Shown here: piece after piece, positions 1-12,600 of the stretch
Position numbering within the stretch: position 1 is the first letter of the stretch
How the letters are laid out: the number at the start of each line of letters is the position of its first letter
From: Acanthopleura granulata
Lineage: Eukaryota > Mollusca > Polyplacophora > Chitonida > Chitonidae
Length of the DNA stretch: 64,000 bases
NCBI GenBank assembly: GCA_016165875.1
Contig: JABBOT010000012.1
Coordinates: forward strand, 6,355,534 to 6,419,533
Direction: 5' to 3'
Translations under genes and position numbers: made by a program
Notes under the pieces: model-generated
What the model saw: the letters and a program-made list of their open reading frames with translations, nothing else
The model's database searches: none
What the model was told of the DNA's origin: nothing

Positions 1-1597
1 CCCTGAAATCATTTCCACGTGTGACCAGTGAAACATAACATTGATTTAACAGGTTTTTTATTGCGTATCTTCGAAGCTATGTGTGTAAAATATATCCCAG
101 TCTGCCAGCTACATTTAACAGTTTTTCTCCTCGACAGCTATGGTAAGAAATGACCTCTGATATATAATGTCATATTTGCACTTCTTCTGTATTTAGACAT
201 CCCTGAAATGGAGCACGGTTTTTCTGTTCCCTTGAGATATGGCAGCTCTTCTCCATCTCGTGCTTGGGAAATAGTCTATTAGATTACATGCAAGTTAGCT
301 CTGCATTAGAACGAACCATGAATTCCACATGCAGCGATATAGCGTGTATGGTATGATGGGACATTTCAGTCATCATGGCGTCATCTGTACAAGTAAGAAT
401 TCAGAATCTTTCGACAGTACGGCAATCAAACCTTTCCAATAACTACAAATCTCAACCAGTCTTTTTGTAAAGTTTCTTAGCATTATTGAAATCTGAAATG
501 CGACTTGAGGAAAAATGTTTCAAGTTTTCTGAAACAAACGGGCTATCATCATAGGCCTACATCATAATAATATCTGCGACAGAGCTTTCATCTGACAGGG
601 ACATATGCATGTGTTAGGCTACTTCTTAACTTAAACTGTTCATATAGATCTAACATTTATTTTAATCAAAAGCTAGTCAATGCAATGGAAGTGTACAGAT
701 ACGTCATTATATTCTCGTTTTGTGTGTGTAGGGAGGGTGGGCTTGATCTTGCATATACTTTTGTAGCGTAAATACGTCGGGAGTTATTTTTTCAAGAGAA
801 AACTATAACTGGTTTCAATTTCCAGTGAGTCTTTACAATTAAGTATCAAATGTACCAAAATGTATCAAAGTCATGGACAGGTTCACTGCTTGCATTTACA
901 TCCATCTCCCCTTTTTTTACCTAAAACTACTTGAGTATAGCTTATTGTCCGCGACGTCAAGTTAAATTGTGTTTCCTACTTGAAACTCTAATCTGATAAG
1001 CCAGCGAGGATCATTATTCATCTTTCGTTTAGGGAATTCTGTGGACATCTGAGTACAGCTTGACAGCTGCTTGAGAAGGGACATGCGTATAGCTTATTTC
1101 CCACGTGGACGACCCGTGCTCAGTCAGTCAGAAAACACCTATAACACTTCTCTCTGTGGAACCCCTACATTACATGGATGAGAGATGTTACGTAATCTCC
1201 TTTACATTCAGTCCTTTTGTTTCCACGTTCACGACACTCTGGCGTCAGGCAGTTGAAAGAGAGCCCAGTTGGGCGCACTGGGGGCAAACACTTGGCTCTC
1301 GACAAAGGGGCACTTGACAACAAGCGACAAAGCACTCGACGACCCAAGATGCTTATCTGGGTTTTGTGATATAAACCTACTGAATGCTATCACTGACCAA
1401 AATCTTGTCAGATCTAGGTATACGGCATGGCAGGTCAAACAAAAGCCACTCTTCTCGTGCGCTGTAGTATGTATATCAGGGCCCTTATCTCCAGCGGCTG
1501 TAGTTTCTTGTAAAACCATTTTCTCGTAAGGAAATGAGTTCGTTATGGAGCATTTACAAGCTATGGTCCCTGCATATATCTGCAAGCCCTGTGGAAG
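1..1597. other. Intergenic, no gene seen
   Basis: The open frames here are short and overlap on both strands, as expected by chance. I see no recognisable protein, RNA gene or repeat before the MITE that begins near 1598. Confidence 0.5.
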
Positions 1598-1985
1598 TGC
1601 AATAGGGGAGTTCCGAGTTCGAACTCTTGTCGTAGAAGGTGAAAAGAGTCCTATTGTGTCATGTGACTTGTCAAAAATAGCAGGCAATTTTGTCGAATTT
1701 AATTTACCGATCATCTGTCTTGCCGTGTTAGGGAGGTACAGACGACCTCTCTTTCAAACAGGAGCGTCTGAAATTAAAAAACTTTCAGCTCCTCACTTTT
1801 TCCAATCGTACGTCTGGTCTAAGTAACTTTTTTTGAAACTTTTCTAAGACGCCCATGTTATTGTAAATGTAATCTGAAATAGTTGCCTAACATTTTTGAC
1901 TGGTCACATGGTACAGTAGGGCTTTTCTTACCTTTAGCGATGAAAGAGTTCGATCTCGAAACTCCGCTATTACTTTGGCATTACA
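1598..1985. mobile_element. Long-TIR MITE / foldback element, copy 1
   Basis: A segment of about 390 bp whose two ends are inverted repeats of each other. The left end reads GGAGTTCCGAGTTCGAACTC and the right end, reverse-complemented, reads GGAGTTTCGAGATCGAACTC. The similarity continues inward for roughly 80 bp, including the shared blocks AAGGT and TGTCAAAAAT. A second diverged copy lies at about 7932-8315. There is no coding capacity beyond chance frames, so it looks like a non-autonomous DNA element. The outer boundaries are approximate and no target duplication was established. Confidence 0.7.
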
Positions 1986-2479
1986 TGTCTCCTGCAGCGC
2001 GGAGTCGTCAGAATAATACCGAAATCCAAAGTTCACAAGTAAAAACGCCCATAACTTTCGTAGAAAAAATTGACATAACGGCTGAAGGCTCAAATTTCAG
2101 CTAAGACGTAAATGCAATCTTAATGAAAGGATTAAGAGCTTCACTATCACCTGATAACCTGCGAGCTACAAATGACGCATGCATTTGGCATAGTATAAGT
2201 GACTTATAGTATAAGGTCAAATTTGGAACTCTCGCTTCAACAGACACATTCAGTTTGTCCCCGCTCAGTCGGTACTGCTTTTCTCAGTTTCACTGCTCCC
2301 GTGATTGTCAGCTCAGTTTAAAACCTGCACACAGGTTTGGTTGTTGGGTATAATGGCAATGGGGAAGTCTGTTATACACATCGTGTTGGGGGAAGAATGT
2401 TGCAGTTATCGATGATATAAATGTCAGTGTAATATTTCTTCATTGATAGATCCTTGTTGACATTTGCTTATGATTTCTG

Positions 2480-2715
2480 TCGGAAGTGCCTTAGAACCTG
2501 ACCAATTATAAGGTTGCGTACGTGTTCGAACCCGGTGTTTGCTGATAAGGTTGCAGCTCTGTGTCAGGGGTTTTGTCCGGTATACCATACAATCGGCGGT
2601 AGCTTTCCTCGGGCTGTATCCCATTTCCTCCCACTACTAATAAAACTGCCTCCATATAAACGTGAAGCATTTTTGAATACATTGCGTTACACAACCATTC
2701 AAATAAATAAATCAT
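2480..2715 (+). repeat. Probable tRNA-derived SINE, diverged
   Basis: A B-box-like GTTCGAACCC lies near 2524. A TTCCTCCCAC block lies near 2627 and an AAATAAATAAAT tail near 2701. This is the same order as the SINE family found repeatedly downstream, but strongly diverged. A second SINE-like tail (GTATAAGTGAAAAAT followed by AATCAATC) ends near 2870. Confidence 0.45.
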
Positions 2716-3123
2716 GTGAATTGGATTGATTCTAGAGGTAGGTTACCGGTGCTTTTACATCCCGTGGACACTTCAGTTTCAGTTTCCTGTGCCAATATAA
2801 CTCAATCACATCGTATAAGTGAAAAATCCCTGAATATGGCGTTCAACAGTAATCAACAGTAATCAATCATTTAGAAGATTATTGTTTACGTTTTTATCAT
2901 GTAGGGCGAATGAAGTAAAATTAAAGATAGTGCATACCTTAGACAATGCTTTTAATAAATATATAACTTCTAAATCCTCAGTGAAACATATATTAGCATA
3001 AGGCTAATTTATGTTAAACCAATAAGACATAAATTATATTTATGTTGTGCAAAAAGTGATCAGACGGTATAAACCAGACCAAAAGGTTGCCACATGCACG
3101 ATTCGGGGCAACAGGAAGATTTT

Positions 3124-4632
3124 CTACGTTTGCAATACACTATACATCTGTTTCGGTTGCGGTGAAAAGCTGGAATGTGGCGGGGACGAACACTGACAGT
3201 TCCGTATCGTTTGTTTAGTGTTCGTCTGTTTACAGAGTTCTACAGGAGAATGACACTTCTGGACACAGCATCCCTGAATAACCAAGTCCGATTTGCTTTT
3301 CTTATGTTGCATTGAGCTGGAGTGAACTAAATGACTGCTGACCAAAACTGTTCTGTACGACAAAGGGACGCCTGGCCCGACACTCCTGTCAATAAACACT
3401 TTTCTGTGGAGTTTTGGCGATGCCAGATGAACCGTGTTCGTCTCCTGGTCATTGTTTGAGGACTTCTGTTTAATGGCACTCAGACTAGCGTTCACAGTAT
3501 TTTGTAGTCTAGTCCGATTACCGTTCTTTTTGCATTCGAATGTCAGCAGTTTTTTAAACCACTTGAGGTAACGTTGTTTGGTTTTGCTACTGTACTGAGC
3601 GTAAATGTACGGGTCTAAGGCACTGTTCAGGAACACCAAGGCTATTCCGCAGATTTTCACCTGGTACAGAATGATGGATTCACCCACCAATAGTTCTACA
3701 AACTGCGAGATGACCAGGGGTCCCCAGCATAAGATAATGGTCAGAGTCACCACCAGACACATGGTCATCGCTTTACTTTCTTTGTCCAAATGAGACTGAC
3801 CAGCTATCCCCTGTTTTCCTGGCGGGAAGCTGCGTTTAGCTCTCACATCTCTGACGCTTGGACCACTACAGTCCGGCTGCTGACGTTGTTGCGCGTCCCA
3901 TCGGATGGCTTTTGACGCCCGGCCGTGAACGGGCCTACAGGTCTTACTTTGGCTGTGCACGGCCCAGGCGATGACCGTGTACGCCATGGCGATAATGATG
4001 AAACTAAGGACGGAAACGGGAGCGATGAAGAAGAGGACGAAGTTGTAGACGAGCCGGTCGTGACTATTGACTATCATCTGACAGGAGGTCTGGGTCTCCG
4101 GCCAGCTCAGGGTGACGTGGATAGTTCCTCCGAGAGCTAAAACAATGCTGGTTGTCCAAATAAAGCCGAGAGCAACCCCCGCCTGACACGAGGTCAGCGC
4201 CCCTTTAGTCTGTCCCACCACACGGGCCTGTCGGTGGAGGGCGATCGAGACCAGTGTCAACAGGGAGAGAAGTCCACAAGCCGAGCCTAAGAATAGGAAG
4301 CTACTACAGAAGACCCGGGGATAGGGCGGCTCGACGAAAAGCACGTACAAAAACACGGGTGATAGGCAGCTGCACATTAAGAAATCCGCCATAGCTAAAT
4401 TGAGAATAAACACATCGAAGTTAGACCGCAGTTTCTTTAGCTCCGATGCGGACAGGAAGACTAAAGCGTTGCCAAAACAGCCGAGGAGGAGCACAAACAG
4501 AACGAGAACTGTGCACACGGCTTTCGTGGCGGTGTGAACACTTCCTTGGAACACCTCTCCGACCTCCAATACCGGAGGGGAGCTGTTGGCCACGATTAAG
4601 ACATCCATATTTGAGATCACACGTATATCCAC
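3124..4632 (-). CDS. Orphan class A (rhodopsin-like) GPCR, single exon, HRQ instead of DRY
   Basis: This is an uninterrupted 502-codon frame with seven hydrophobic segments, so it should be a plasma-membrane receptor signalling through G proteins. TM1 is at about 38-61 with the GN motif at 54-55, and TM2 (LAMAD) at 79-83. Cys109 and Cys184 are placed for the TM3-ECL2 disulfide. TM3 ends with HRQ (133-135) where most class A receptors have DRY. TM5 is at about 197-223. CWGP (302-305) is the TM6 toggle and DPYIY (340-344) the TM7 NPxxY variant. A short helix 8 with Cys367 follows. The N-terminus is short with an N-glycosylation site at NSS (16-18). The third intracellular loop and C-tail are long and Ser/Lys-rich. 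Met1 opens the frame; Met9 is an alternative start. I cannot name the ligand, and the lost acidic residue may change basal activity. The receptor class is sure, the subfamily is not. Confidence 0.88.
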   Translation of the reverse strand: MDIRVISNMDVLIVANSSPPVLEVGEVFQGSVHTATKAVCTVLVLFVLLLGCFGNALVFLSASELKKLRSNFDVFILNLAMADFLMCSCLSPVFLYVLFVEPPYPRVFCSSFLFLGSACGLLSLLTLVSIALHRQARVVGQTKGALTSCQAGVALGFIWTTSIVLALGGTIHVTLSWPETQTSCQMIVNSHDRLVYNFVLFFIAPVSVLSFIIIAMAYTVIAWAVHSQSKTCRPVHGRASKAIRWDAQQRQQPDCSGPSVRDVRAKRSFPPGKQGIAGQSHLDKESKAMTMCLVVTLTIILCWGPLVISQFVELLVGESIILYQVKICGIALVFLNSALDPYIYAQYSSKTKQRYLKWFKKLLTFECKKNGNRTRLQNTVNASLSAIKQKSSNNDQETNTVHLASPKLHRKVFIDRSVGPGVPLSYRTVLVSSHLVHSSSMQHKKSKSDLVIQGCCVQKCHSPVELCKQTNTKQTIRNCQCSSPPHSSFSPQPKQMYSVLQT

Positions 4633-6677
4633 TGAAACACTTTCAGCTTTGTCACGCCATCGTCTTTGTACGAACTGTCCTGGCGACGATAAAACCTGTT
4701 AAATTACGAGTACACCACTTTCAGGTTGATGGCACCATCTTTGGAGAATTGAAACGAAAACTGTTATCCAATTTCCACATACAAAAGTTTCTTACTAAAG
4801 ACTCCCAGAATACTCCAGACTGTTGGTAGCAGTAGCAGTACATGCGAATGACTGCTGCGGCTCGTCGTGTCGTGGGAAAGTCCGCATATAATGGTATCAC
4901 GTCTCCACTGCTCCAGCCCTGTCTCCTCTCTAGCAGTTCTACGCTAACACCATGGACTTTAATCACTCGTCCTGGGCTGCTAATTTAGTTGGTCAGTTCT
5001 CCGTGAAGACGGGGTGATCGCTATCTCTGTAATTACCCCCGACACAATAAGCGCGAAGGGTTCGTCTTGTCTGGTCCAGGGTCCCCTGATTACATATGGC
5101 CACAGACAACCCTGTCATTAACGCGGGTACTTTCGGCCAGCTGGCCAGAAGGCTGTAGACTTAGTAGGATCTCGCTGCTCCACCAAAACTGTCCACGTCT
5201 ATCGACGGCTTCGCTCGAACGGAGGCGTCAGATATCTCCGGACCGTGTTAAATCCCAGCAAAACAAATCTGCGGCTTAATTCCCGATTGCTGCCAGTGTA
5301 AATGATGGTAAACTGGGGCCGTGGCGCGGCCGAACGGAATCAAACTGCTGTCGTCTGAGGTTTAATCCTGAAGCACATTAGCCACCATTGCAATTCGATC
5401 GCTTGCTTTTGTGCCCGTGTTAATACAGCAGGGAGGTCCCGGGCCCCCGCCTTTAAAAACCTGGGTGGAAGCGAATCCCGAGAACGGCAGGTGGGGTGTC
5501 CGAGTTCTCTCAATCCGCCCTGAATACACGCTCAGTGGGGAAGGGATGCCTTTTTATGGCCCACAGAGACAGTCCCATTTCACAGACTGGCAATTTGATC
5601 CAGTCTAACTACTGGTTGTGTGCCCGTAGCCTGGGGTAATTGCTCGGGGTTTTGTCGCCGGGACCCCCTGGTGATGCGGGGCTCAGTCAGATAGCCAAGT
5701 CCATCATTTACTCTGCGGCAGTTCCTGATACCTCTTTGACACAGACGTGTCTTCCTGTAGGCAGCCTTGCCTCAGTCCGTCACAGCAGGTACGCACGTCA
5801 ACTCACAATACACCCTTCAAGTCTTGAGAGGCCATCTATAAAAACCTGCAATGAATGTGAATAGTGAGTGGCCTACAAGATGTCTACCCCATTCACGATT
5901 GTTGCACGACGACAAAAGAGCTTTTTCAAAATATTTGTCTTCTCCGTGTGCCCGACAAAGAGTCCACCCTTGCATCGCTGTCACTCGAAAAGCCACTTGT
6001 CCCCATGTTGTAAAAATACTCTTAAATTACATTACCTATAGAGAAGAGGCCTGTGTGTTGGAAGAGACGAGTTTCAAAGTCGTCAATTGAAAAAAAGGGG
6101 TCTACCGGTACGTGTTTAGCCACAAGCTAAGCGTCTAATGAGCAGAACTGTTTAACCAAGTACACAACCCTTATAACAGCCTCCCACGTTTCTGGATTTC
6201 AATGGGATTTTCAGGAGGGACAATGACCAAGAGACCCGCCTTGTCCCACGAGCTGTTAGAGACCCGCACACCTCTGTTAGCCTATGCGAATTGATGTACA
6301 TTCAAGATTATTCCAACAAGTTAATCTCTGCATTTTGTAGACGCTAAGCTATATGCTAGTCACGTCGGTCTGTTCAACCCAACCATCATTTGATCGTGTT
6401 GATATTTTATTTAAACAAATACCTCGGTTTGAATTTGCAAGGCTGTCGTTTGGTGAACCATACAGGAAACAAAGACATGGCTCTGTTTATACAAGGTGAT
6501 CTTTGACCTGCCTTGTCAGTCTTTATAATCCCAACTTAATGTCTCCGGTAACGTAGAATATATATAAACCCCCCCCCCCTCTCCCTCAGGTTCTGGAAAA
6601 TTCCAAAATGGTTTACAGGCTGATTTCCGTCTTATGATAATATCCCAGCTATAGTGTATATCTTCGCATTTGAGGCA

Positions 6678-6680
<3 letters not shown>
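4633..6680. other. Upstream region of the GPCR, no recognised gene
   Basis: The first kilobase is richer in G+C than its surroundings and could hold the GPCR promoter or 5' UTR exons. None of the short frames resembles a known protein. I found no convincing TATA box or CpG structure by eye. Confidence 0.4.

Positions 6681-6755
<75 letters not shown>
6681..6755. repeat. (AT)n microsatellite
   Basis: An uninterrupted AT dinucleotide run of about 37 units. The Ile-Tyr frame across it is an artefact of the repeat. Confidence 0.97.
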
Positions 6756-6756
<1 letters not shown>

Positions 6757-7931
6757 TTAACAAGAGTTGGAAAGAAATCCCCTTCAGCTTTTCTTTAAGT
6801 GCTGTTTCACGTTTTTTTCACCGTCTGACAAAAAGCCAAAAGTTATAAAAGCTCTATTCTTGTGCCCTATGCAGATATCCAACATTAGAATTCCTAAAGA
6901 TATCTTTCAAAGTTATGAACTACGAAATGCAATTTATCCCCAGCTTTAAACCATTACTTCATTTTGAAACTACATTTAGAAGAAAAAGAATTCCCCCAGA
7001 GATTCTTGAGTAAACCTTAGTTTTCGTTGTCTAAAGTTATGTTTAAGATTCTATTAAATTTAAAAAAAAAACACATTGCAGATCTAAGAAAAACAAATAA
7101 GAAACTAAAAGCTCAATTTTCCATGTAAGCAAGCCTGTATTGTTTCCGTCATATATAATGCTGTATTTCTTATGGAAACTTCTTCAAATTCATTTGTAAA
7201 TATTAACATTCCATGGTTAACATTCTACTGCATTCATTGTAAAAGTTTGTTAAAGATTTATATCAATGTTTACCCGAACTAATTCGCTAGCATATAAGAC
7301 TAACTGTTTAACGTGATAATGTTTAAACGTTTGTATCAGTGCTGAAAGAGAATCACATGTTCCAAGGTGACAATTGGCGCACATGTGATTGCCACTCTTC
7401 CACTGCATGGGACAACTGAGTTTCAACCCCAAATGTTGTATCAGACTAATTCGTTTACAGGAGCTAAACAGAGCCTTTGTCACAGTGTAGTTATCCGCAC
7501 TGTTAATACTTGACGGAATGACAGCTGATCATTAAAAATTAAGAGGACTTGAACTTCACTATTATATGAAGAATAGAGCTTAACTCATAGCTAATTAGTT
7601 TTGAAAGTTTTACCAAATATAAGTTTCTGAAGCTGTGTGAAAAATGGTATCTAGTACTTACACATCAGTATGTACTGAATATATAGTTACTTCTCCTTTG
7701 GGAGGTGAAAGGTAAGATACATAGCTCAGATCATAGCTGTAGACTATTGGGTCATTTTCCGCAAACCGATCACAGGTTAAATTGGTTGCAACTACGATGG
7801 TAAGACAGGTTAAGGACTTAATATGTTTCCACTATGGTTGTTACAGTCAGCTAAGGCTATCCCACAATACTTCATGGAACGGGGCCCAGTTGTGCATTAT
7901 AACGCTATATGAAAACGAAAGCATCACTACA
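6756..7931. other. Intergenic, no gene seen
   Basis: AT-rich DNA with only chance frames. I see nothing I can name. Confidence 0.45.
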
Positions 7932-8315
7932 TGCAACAGAGGAGTTTCGAGTTCGAACTCTTTTGTCGCCAAAGGTAAAAAGATTCCAACAGTATCGTGT
8001 GACTCATCAAAAATGTCAGGCAATTTTGTTCACTTTAATTTAACGGTCAGCTGTCTCGCCGTGATAGGGAGGTACAAACGACCTCTCCTTCAATCTGGAT
8101 CTTCTTAAGTTAAAAAAAAAACTTTCAGCTCCTCAATTTTATCAGTTGTACGTCTAGTCTAAACAACTTTTTGTGACATTTCCCTTAGACGTTCATGTTA
8201 TCGTAAATGTATTCAGAAATAACTGCCTAACATTTTTGACAGGCCACATTGTACAGTAGGGCTTTTCTTACCTTCAGCGATAAAAGAGTTCGAACGCGAA
8301 ACTTCCTTATTGTGC
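7932..8315. mobile_element. Long-TIR MITE / foldback element, copy 2
   Basis: Homologous along its whole length to the element at 1598-1985. It starts with GGAGTTTCGAGTTCGAACTC and ends with the inverted GAGTTCGAACGCGAAACTTC. Shared internal blocks include GGGAGGTACA, CGACCTCTC and AAACTTTCAGCTCCTCA. The two copies differ by substitutions and small indels throughout, so they are old, independent insertions. Confidence 0.7.
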
Positions 8316-9380
8316 GTAACTGCTAAATGGAAAACCGACAGTGAATGTGGTGTTGTCCTATGATCCCGTGTCTTATCTGTTCTTCTCGTTATGTCAACGC
8401 AGCTGGCGAATCTCCAACTAGTATCTGCTGCATGCTTTATGCGCCTTCTTATCCATATCCTTAGTTCAATATGGAACTCGCTTTTTACCACACATTTATA
8501 TACTCCTTTAATCAGCGCCTCTTTTTTCGTACAAATCTGTCTCTATGCCTACCTGTGTGTAGATGATGAGAACATTTGTCCATTTCTCTTTCACAATAAA
8601 TTGTTATTTCGCCCTAGGATCACCTTTATACCCCAATGATCTCGTTTAACACCACAAAAATCATTAAGACATTCTCTCATTTATTAGTGTCTTGCACTAA
8701 TGAATAACTGAGCAAGCATTGTATCAAGCTGTAATAAGTGTGTTAAGCGTCAACAATCTCACTCATCCAAAAGAAACATGATTGACACTGATTGGATGAC
8801 AGTGAAGTTAAGAGATTTGGATTAAAGCTTCTGCATTGATCACACTTCAGTTCATAATGATTGAACGTACGACATCTGTAGTTCAGCAACACTATCATCG
8901 TTATTAGAAATTACACTTTCTGGATACAGCACATATCCTATTACCAAAAATTTGAGGAGATAACTCTTGGTTTGGAACCAATGACCTCAACAATAGAATC
9001 TGTCCTTCACCCAGAAAGTATAATCCCTATAGTGACAATATTGTTACATAAAAAAATTCACTTTCAGATACATCTGATATGTATATCTGTCGGGTCTATA
9101 CTTCAGTTTAGCTTATAGGCCCACCTATCTAACCCAGATGCCAATCGTCGAGATGTCTGTTTGTCGTCAGTACATGTAATCTGGGATGCAATACGAGATT
9201 GTGTCCCAACTGTACAGCCAATACCTTATCGCGAGTAATTTCGACTGCAGTCAAAGCTGCAGAGCCATTGTTCCTTTTCTTGTATGTTTCGCATCTAACA
9301 AAAGCAAGCACAGCTTAGATCCAGATTACTTCAGACAGAGAAAATTTCCCATTATAACACAAACATTGATCAAATATAGC
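8316..9380. other. Intergenic, no gene seen
   Basis: Only short chance frames on both strands. No recognised RNA gene or repeat. Confidence 0.4.
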
Positions 9381-9605
9381 AGCAGGTAACCCCCCTCCAT
9401 TGAGCTAATCCCCTTAAGGGAGCCGAGAAAACAGCTGAGAACTGCCTTGGTTCACAACTTGTTATACTTTTTGTCAAATTTTAGGTATTTACTATTCCAT
9501 TTTGTTTCCATCTTTAAGTGAGAAGAAATATAGGAGAAAGGAGAATAAGAATGTGAAATAAAAAAAATTTGGCCAAATTTAACACTGAGGGGCTCTAGTA
9601 TCCTT
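9381..9605. repeat. Dispersed repeat, copy 1
   Basis: Aligns by eye with 33363-33588 in LRPPRC intron 16. Shared blocks include AGCAGGTAACCCC, CTTTTTGTCAAATTTTAGG and GAATAAGAATGTGAAATAAA, and both end in AGTATCCT. The family is not recognised. Confidence 0.65.
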
Positions 9606-12600
9606 AAAAAAACAGGCCACATTTACACAGAGTATACGCATCATCTAAAAGGTTATTTCGTACTGATGCCAAATACGGTCTTCATTATTCTTTGACATGT
9701 TTTTTACACTAATAAGAATGGAAATGAAGACTGAGGAGCTGTGGTCCACTTTTTAGCTGCTTAATATCCTGTGATTGCTGTATGTCTACAGTTTACATGA
9801 ATGTATACGTTATACAACACTTATACCTGTATTAAATGTGGAAATGTAACAGTCACAGCACATGTATAGCAGCAAAAAAAAAGGAATCTGCGACGTCACT
9901 GTACTTCAGCCTCTACATGGTCCAAAAAGTCCACCTTAGCACCTCAATCTTTATTTCTGTTTTAATCACTGTAAAATGCTAAAAAATAATAAAGACCATA
10001 TTTGGAATCCACACGAAATGGCCTTTTAGGAGATGAACGCTTTGTTTAAATGCGTTCTGCTCTTTTAACCTTGAAATAGTTTGATATGGGACACCCAAAG
10101 CGAAATATGGTCACCTATACAACAAGCATTTTTACATTTACCCATATACCTACATTTATCCAATCCTTTCAACTCTTGTTTGTGACATATCTAATCTTTG
10201 TACCTGCATATATAGAGTAGACCACCTAGCCTTCCCTCAGAGCCGAACTCATATATGCCCAAACATGCTAGTTAATCATGTCGGTACCTTATATCTTTAT
10301 CAGTATATGTCTTTACAAGCCTATCAACACAAACCAAAACCTAGCAAGTATACCCCACACCGAGATTTGGCTTAAAATTAAAATACATCAAGCCATTCGT
10401 CTTTATTAGTTTGTCAAAACTGAATGCTTGGAACGTGCTTCTTATTGGCAGTGTGTAATGTTCTGTATGATCCAATACCGTTTTGTAAGTATAATGATCT
10501 GTGAAGGATTCTACACCAATCAGTTAAAATAAATAAAATGTATCTTAAAAACTTACTATTCTACTTGCACGTGATAAACTAAAACCATCATTGTTAGGTT
10601 TTATGAAATTATTGTAACTTATTGTTAACTTTTGCACAAAAAGTAAATTATAAATATTTTACCCAAAATTCTATTACCTTTTGTTTTTACAACTTTCATT
10701 TACTTGATAAGTATGGGCAGTGTTTAGCTACTAGTTCATAGCCTCTACTCTTATAATATTTATATTATCCTTCTGTAAAGCAAATGTATGAAGCGATTTT
10801 GAAACAAAGAGTCAATATCGCAATAAAAACTAATTCTGCAAAAAGTTCCACTTTTGAAAAATAAAATAGACCAGTTCAAAAGTGTTAAAGTTTTATTACA
10901 ACGGCAGCAGTGTTGTTTCCAAATTGGACAACTTTTATTTCGAGAGTGGAACTTATTTCAAAATTTGTCACTTTTTATTTCGAAAGTAGTTTTTTGTTCG
11001 AAACTAGCAAGAGTTTCAAAAAATGGATTAAGCATTAGCTTTTATCGTGCGAAAATGCTGCGATTCCTTCTTGCCACCATATACGGTCAGGGAGCCACCT
11101 ATACAGTGAAGGGAGTGGGTCGGGGCTTATCCCTGCTTTGGGTGGGTATATTGGTGTAAGAGGAGGGGAACTACATGTTAGACGTCCTGTTTGAGAGCCA
11201 AAGCTTCACGGTAATGTTCATGGAGGGCTGGTTCCCCGACAAGCCAACAGTGAAGAGCCTTTATGCTATTTGCTTAGCTATTTCTGCCTCAACGCACTTT
11301 CTGCAAGGTGCTTTTTAAAGCTAAACTGAAGCAAGAAGGCAAGATCGGCCGCTTTGTGTCTCCTCAGTTGAGACTCAACCCTCGGCTTTCACGGCACTGT
11401 AACTGAACAGCCCGGCCCCAGACTAGCATAGACGTTTGTACCCACAGCATGCACATATGGTCAGGGAGAAACCAACACATGGTTGTTATCTCGCCTTATC
11501 GGAGTACCCCCATTCCCTCAAACTATCTAACTACACAAGATAATGGGACACGTATACAGGGGGACCAAACGCAAAGGAAACATCTTTGACAGTGTCTTAT
11601 ATAGGTATATATAACGGCTTCATACGCCACTGATTTTTAATACCTCGAGTTTATTCTAATGCGCTAAACCATGTTAACACAGAGTAAACGTAGTAGAGAA
11701 ACTATTCTAATGCCCACGTATAAGAACGCACAGCGTATACAGAGCTTACTGACGCGAGGCAAAACTGTTACATTATGAGAGCATTGTTTCTTTGTCAGAT
11801 GTGAACTTACCATATAAGTATATATACCAAGTAGTGTACTGGTACCTTGTTCAGAAGTTTCCTGACGGATGTCCAAAGGGCTGCCGCTTTATGGCTAGGT
11901 CCTATACTAATTACGGTGCGCTATGAGAACTTTGCTGTAGTTTTCGGCCTTATCCTGACCGCAGCAGAGCAACGACTGGGGAGTAGCATGGGAGAACGAG
12001 AAATAGCAACGGCAACCTAATCCCTTAGCCATTATCTCAAATATTTGTCGACGTAAACTTCCAAGCAAAAGGAGGTCAGATAGACAACCTGGCCTACAGC
12101 TCGTTCAATAGAAGGCAAGCCCCGTCTAAACTCCACTGTCTCAATAACGTGGGGATAAAGCCCCTGCCCGTCTCGAGGCCCGTCATAGAGTTTACCATGT
12201 TAAACGACCCCTCCAGTCGACTCGCCTAGCTTGTTTGCCCGCCCTAACCAACGTCAGGGGCCAAACGCTCACAAATATGTTTGCGAAACAAAAGATTTGC
12301 TTTGGGGTCGAATGGAAGAGAGCTTAATCTAGTGTTGACATCGGCAAAAGGAAAAAGTACACAGTAGCGGAGGAAAGCTGTTTACGTAGATGCAGACAAG
12401 GGCTAAACTATAAACTTGGGGCCCCAGTCCAGTTCCTTTATGTCTGGGTACGGGTAAACGAGCCGGCGGGGTAGCGCGGGGCTCGCAATACAGACTCAGC
12501 ATTCATAGAATTACATGGACTTCATCACACTGAATTCTCAGCATGTGAGGATTGGCCATAGCTTGTTTAACGGAACAAACAAAAGAAACACAATGGACCC

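Noticed and set aside
6654..6848. Frame with an Ile-Tyr run
   Set aside because: It is the (AT)n microsatellite.
11050..12480. Possible rRNA or gene in the locally GC-rich stretch
   Set aside because: No rRNA core motifs and no protein domain were recognisable in any frame.
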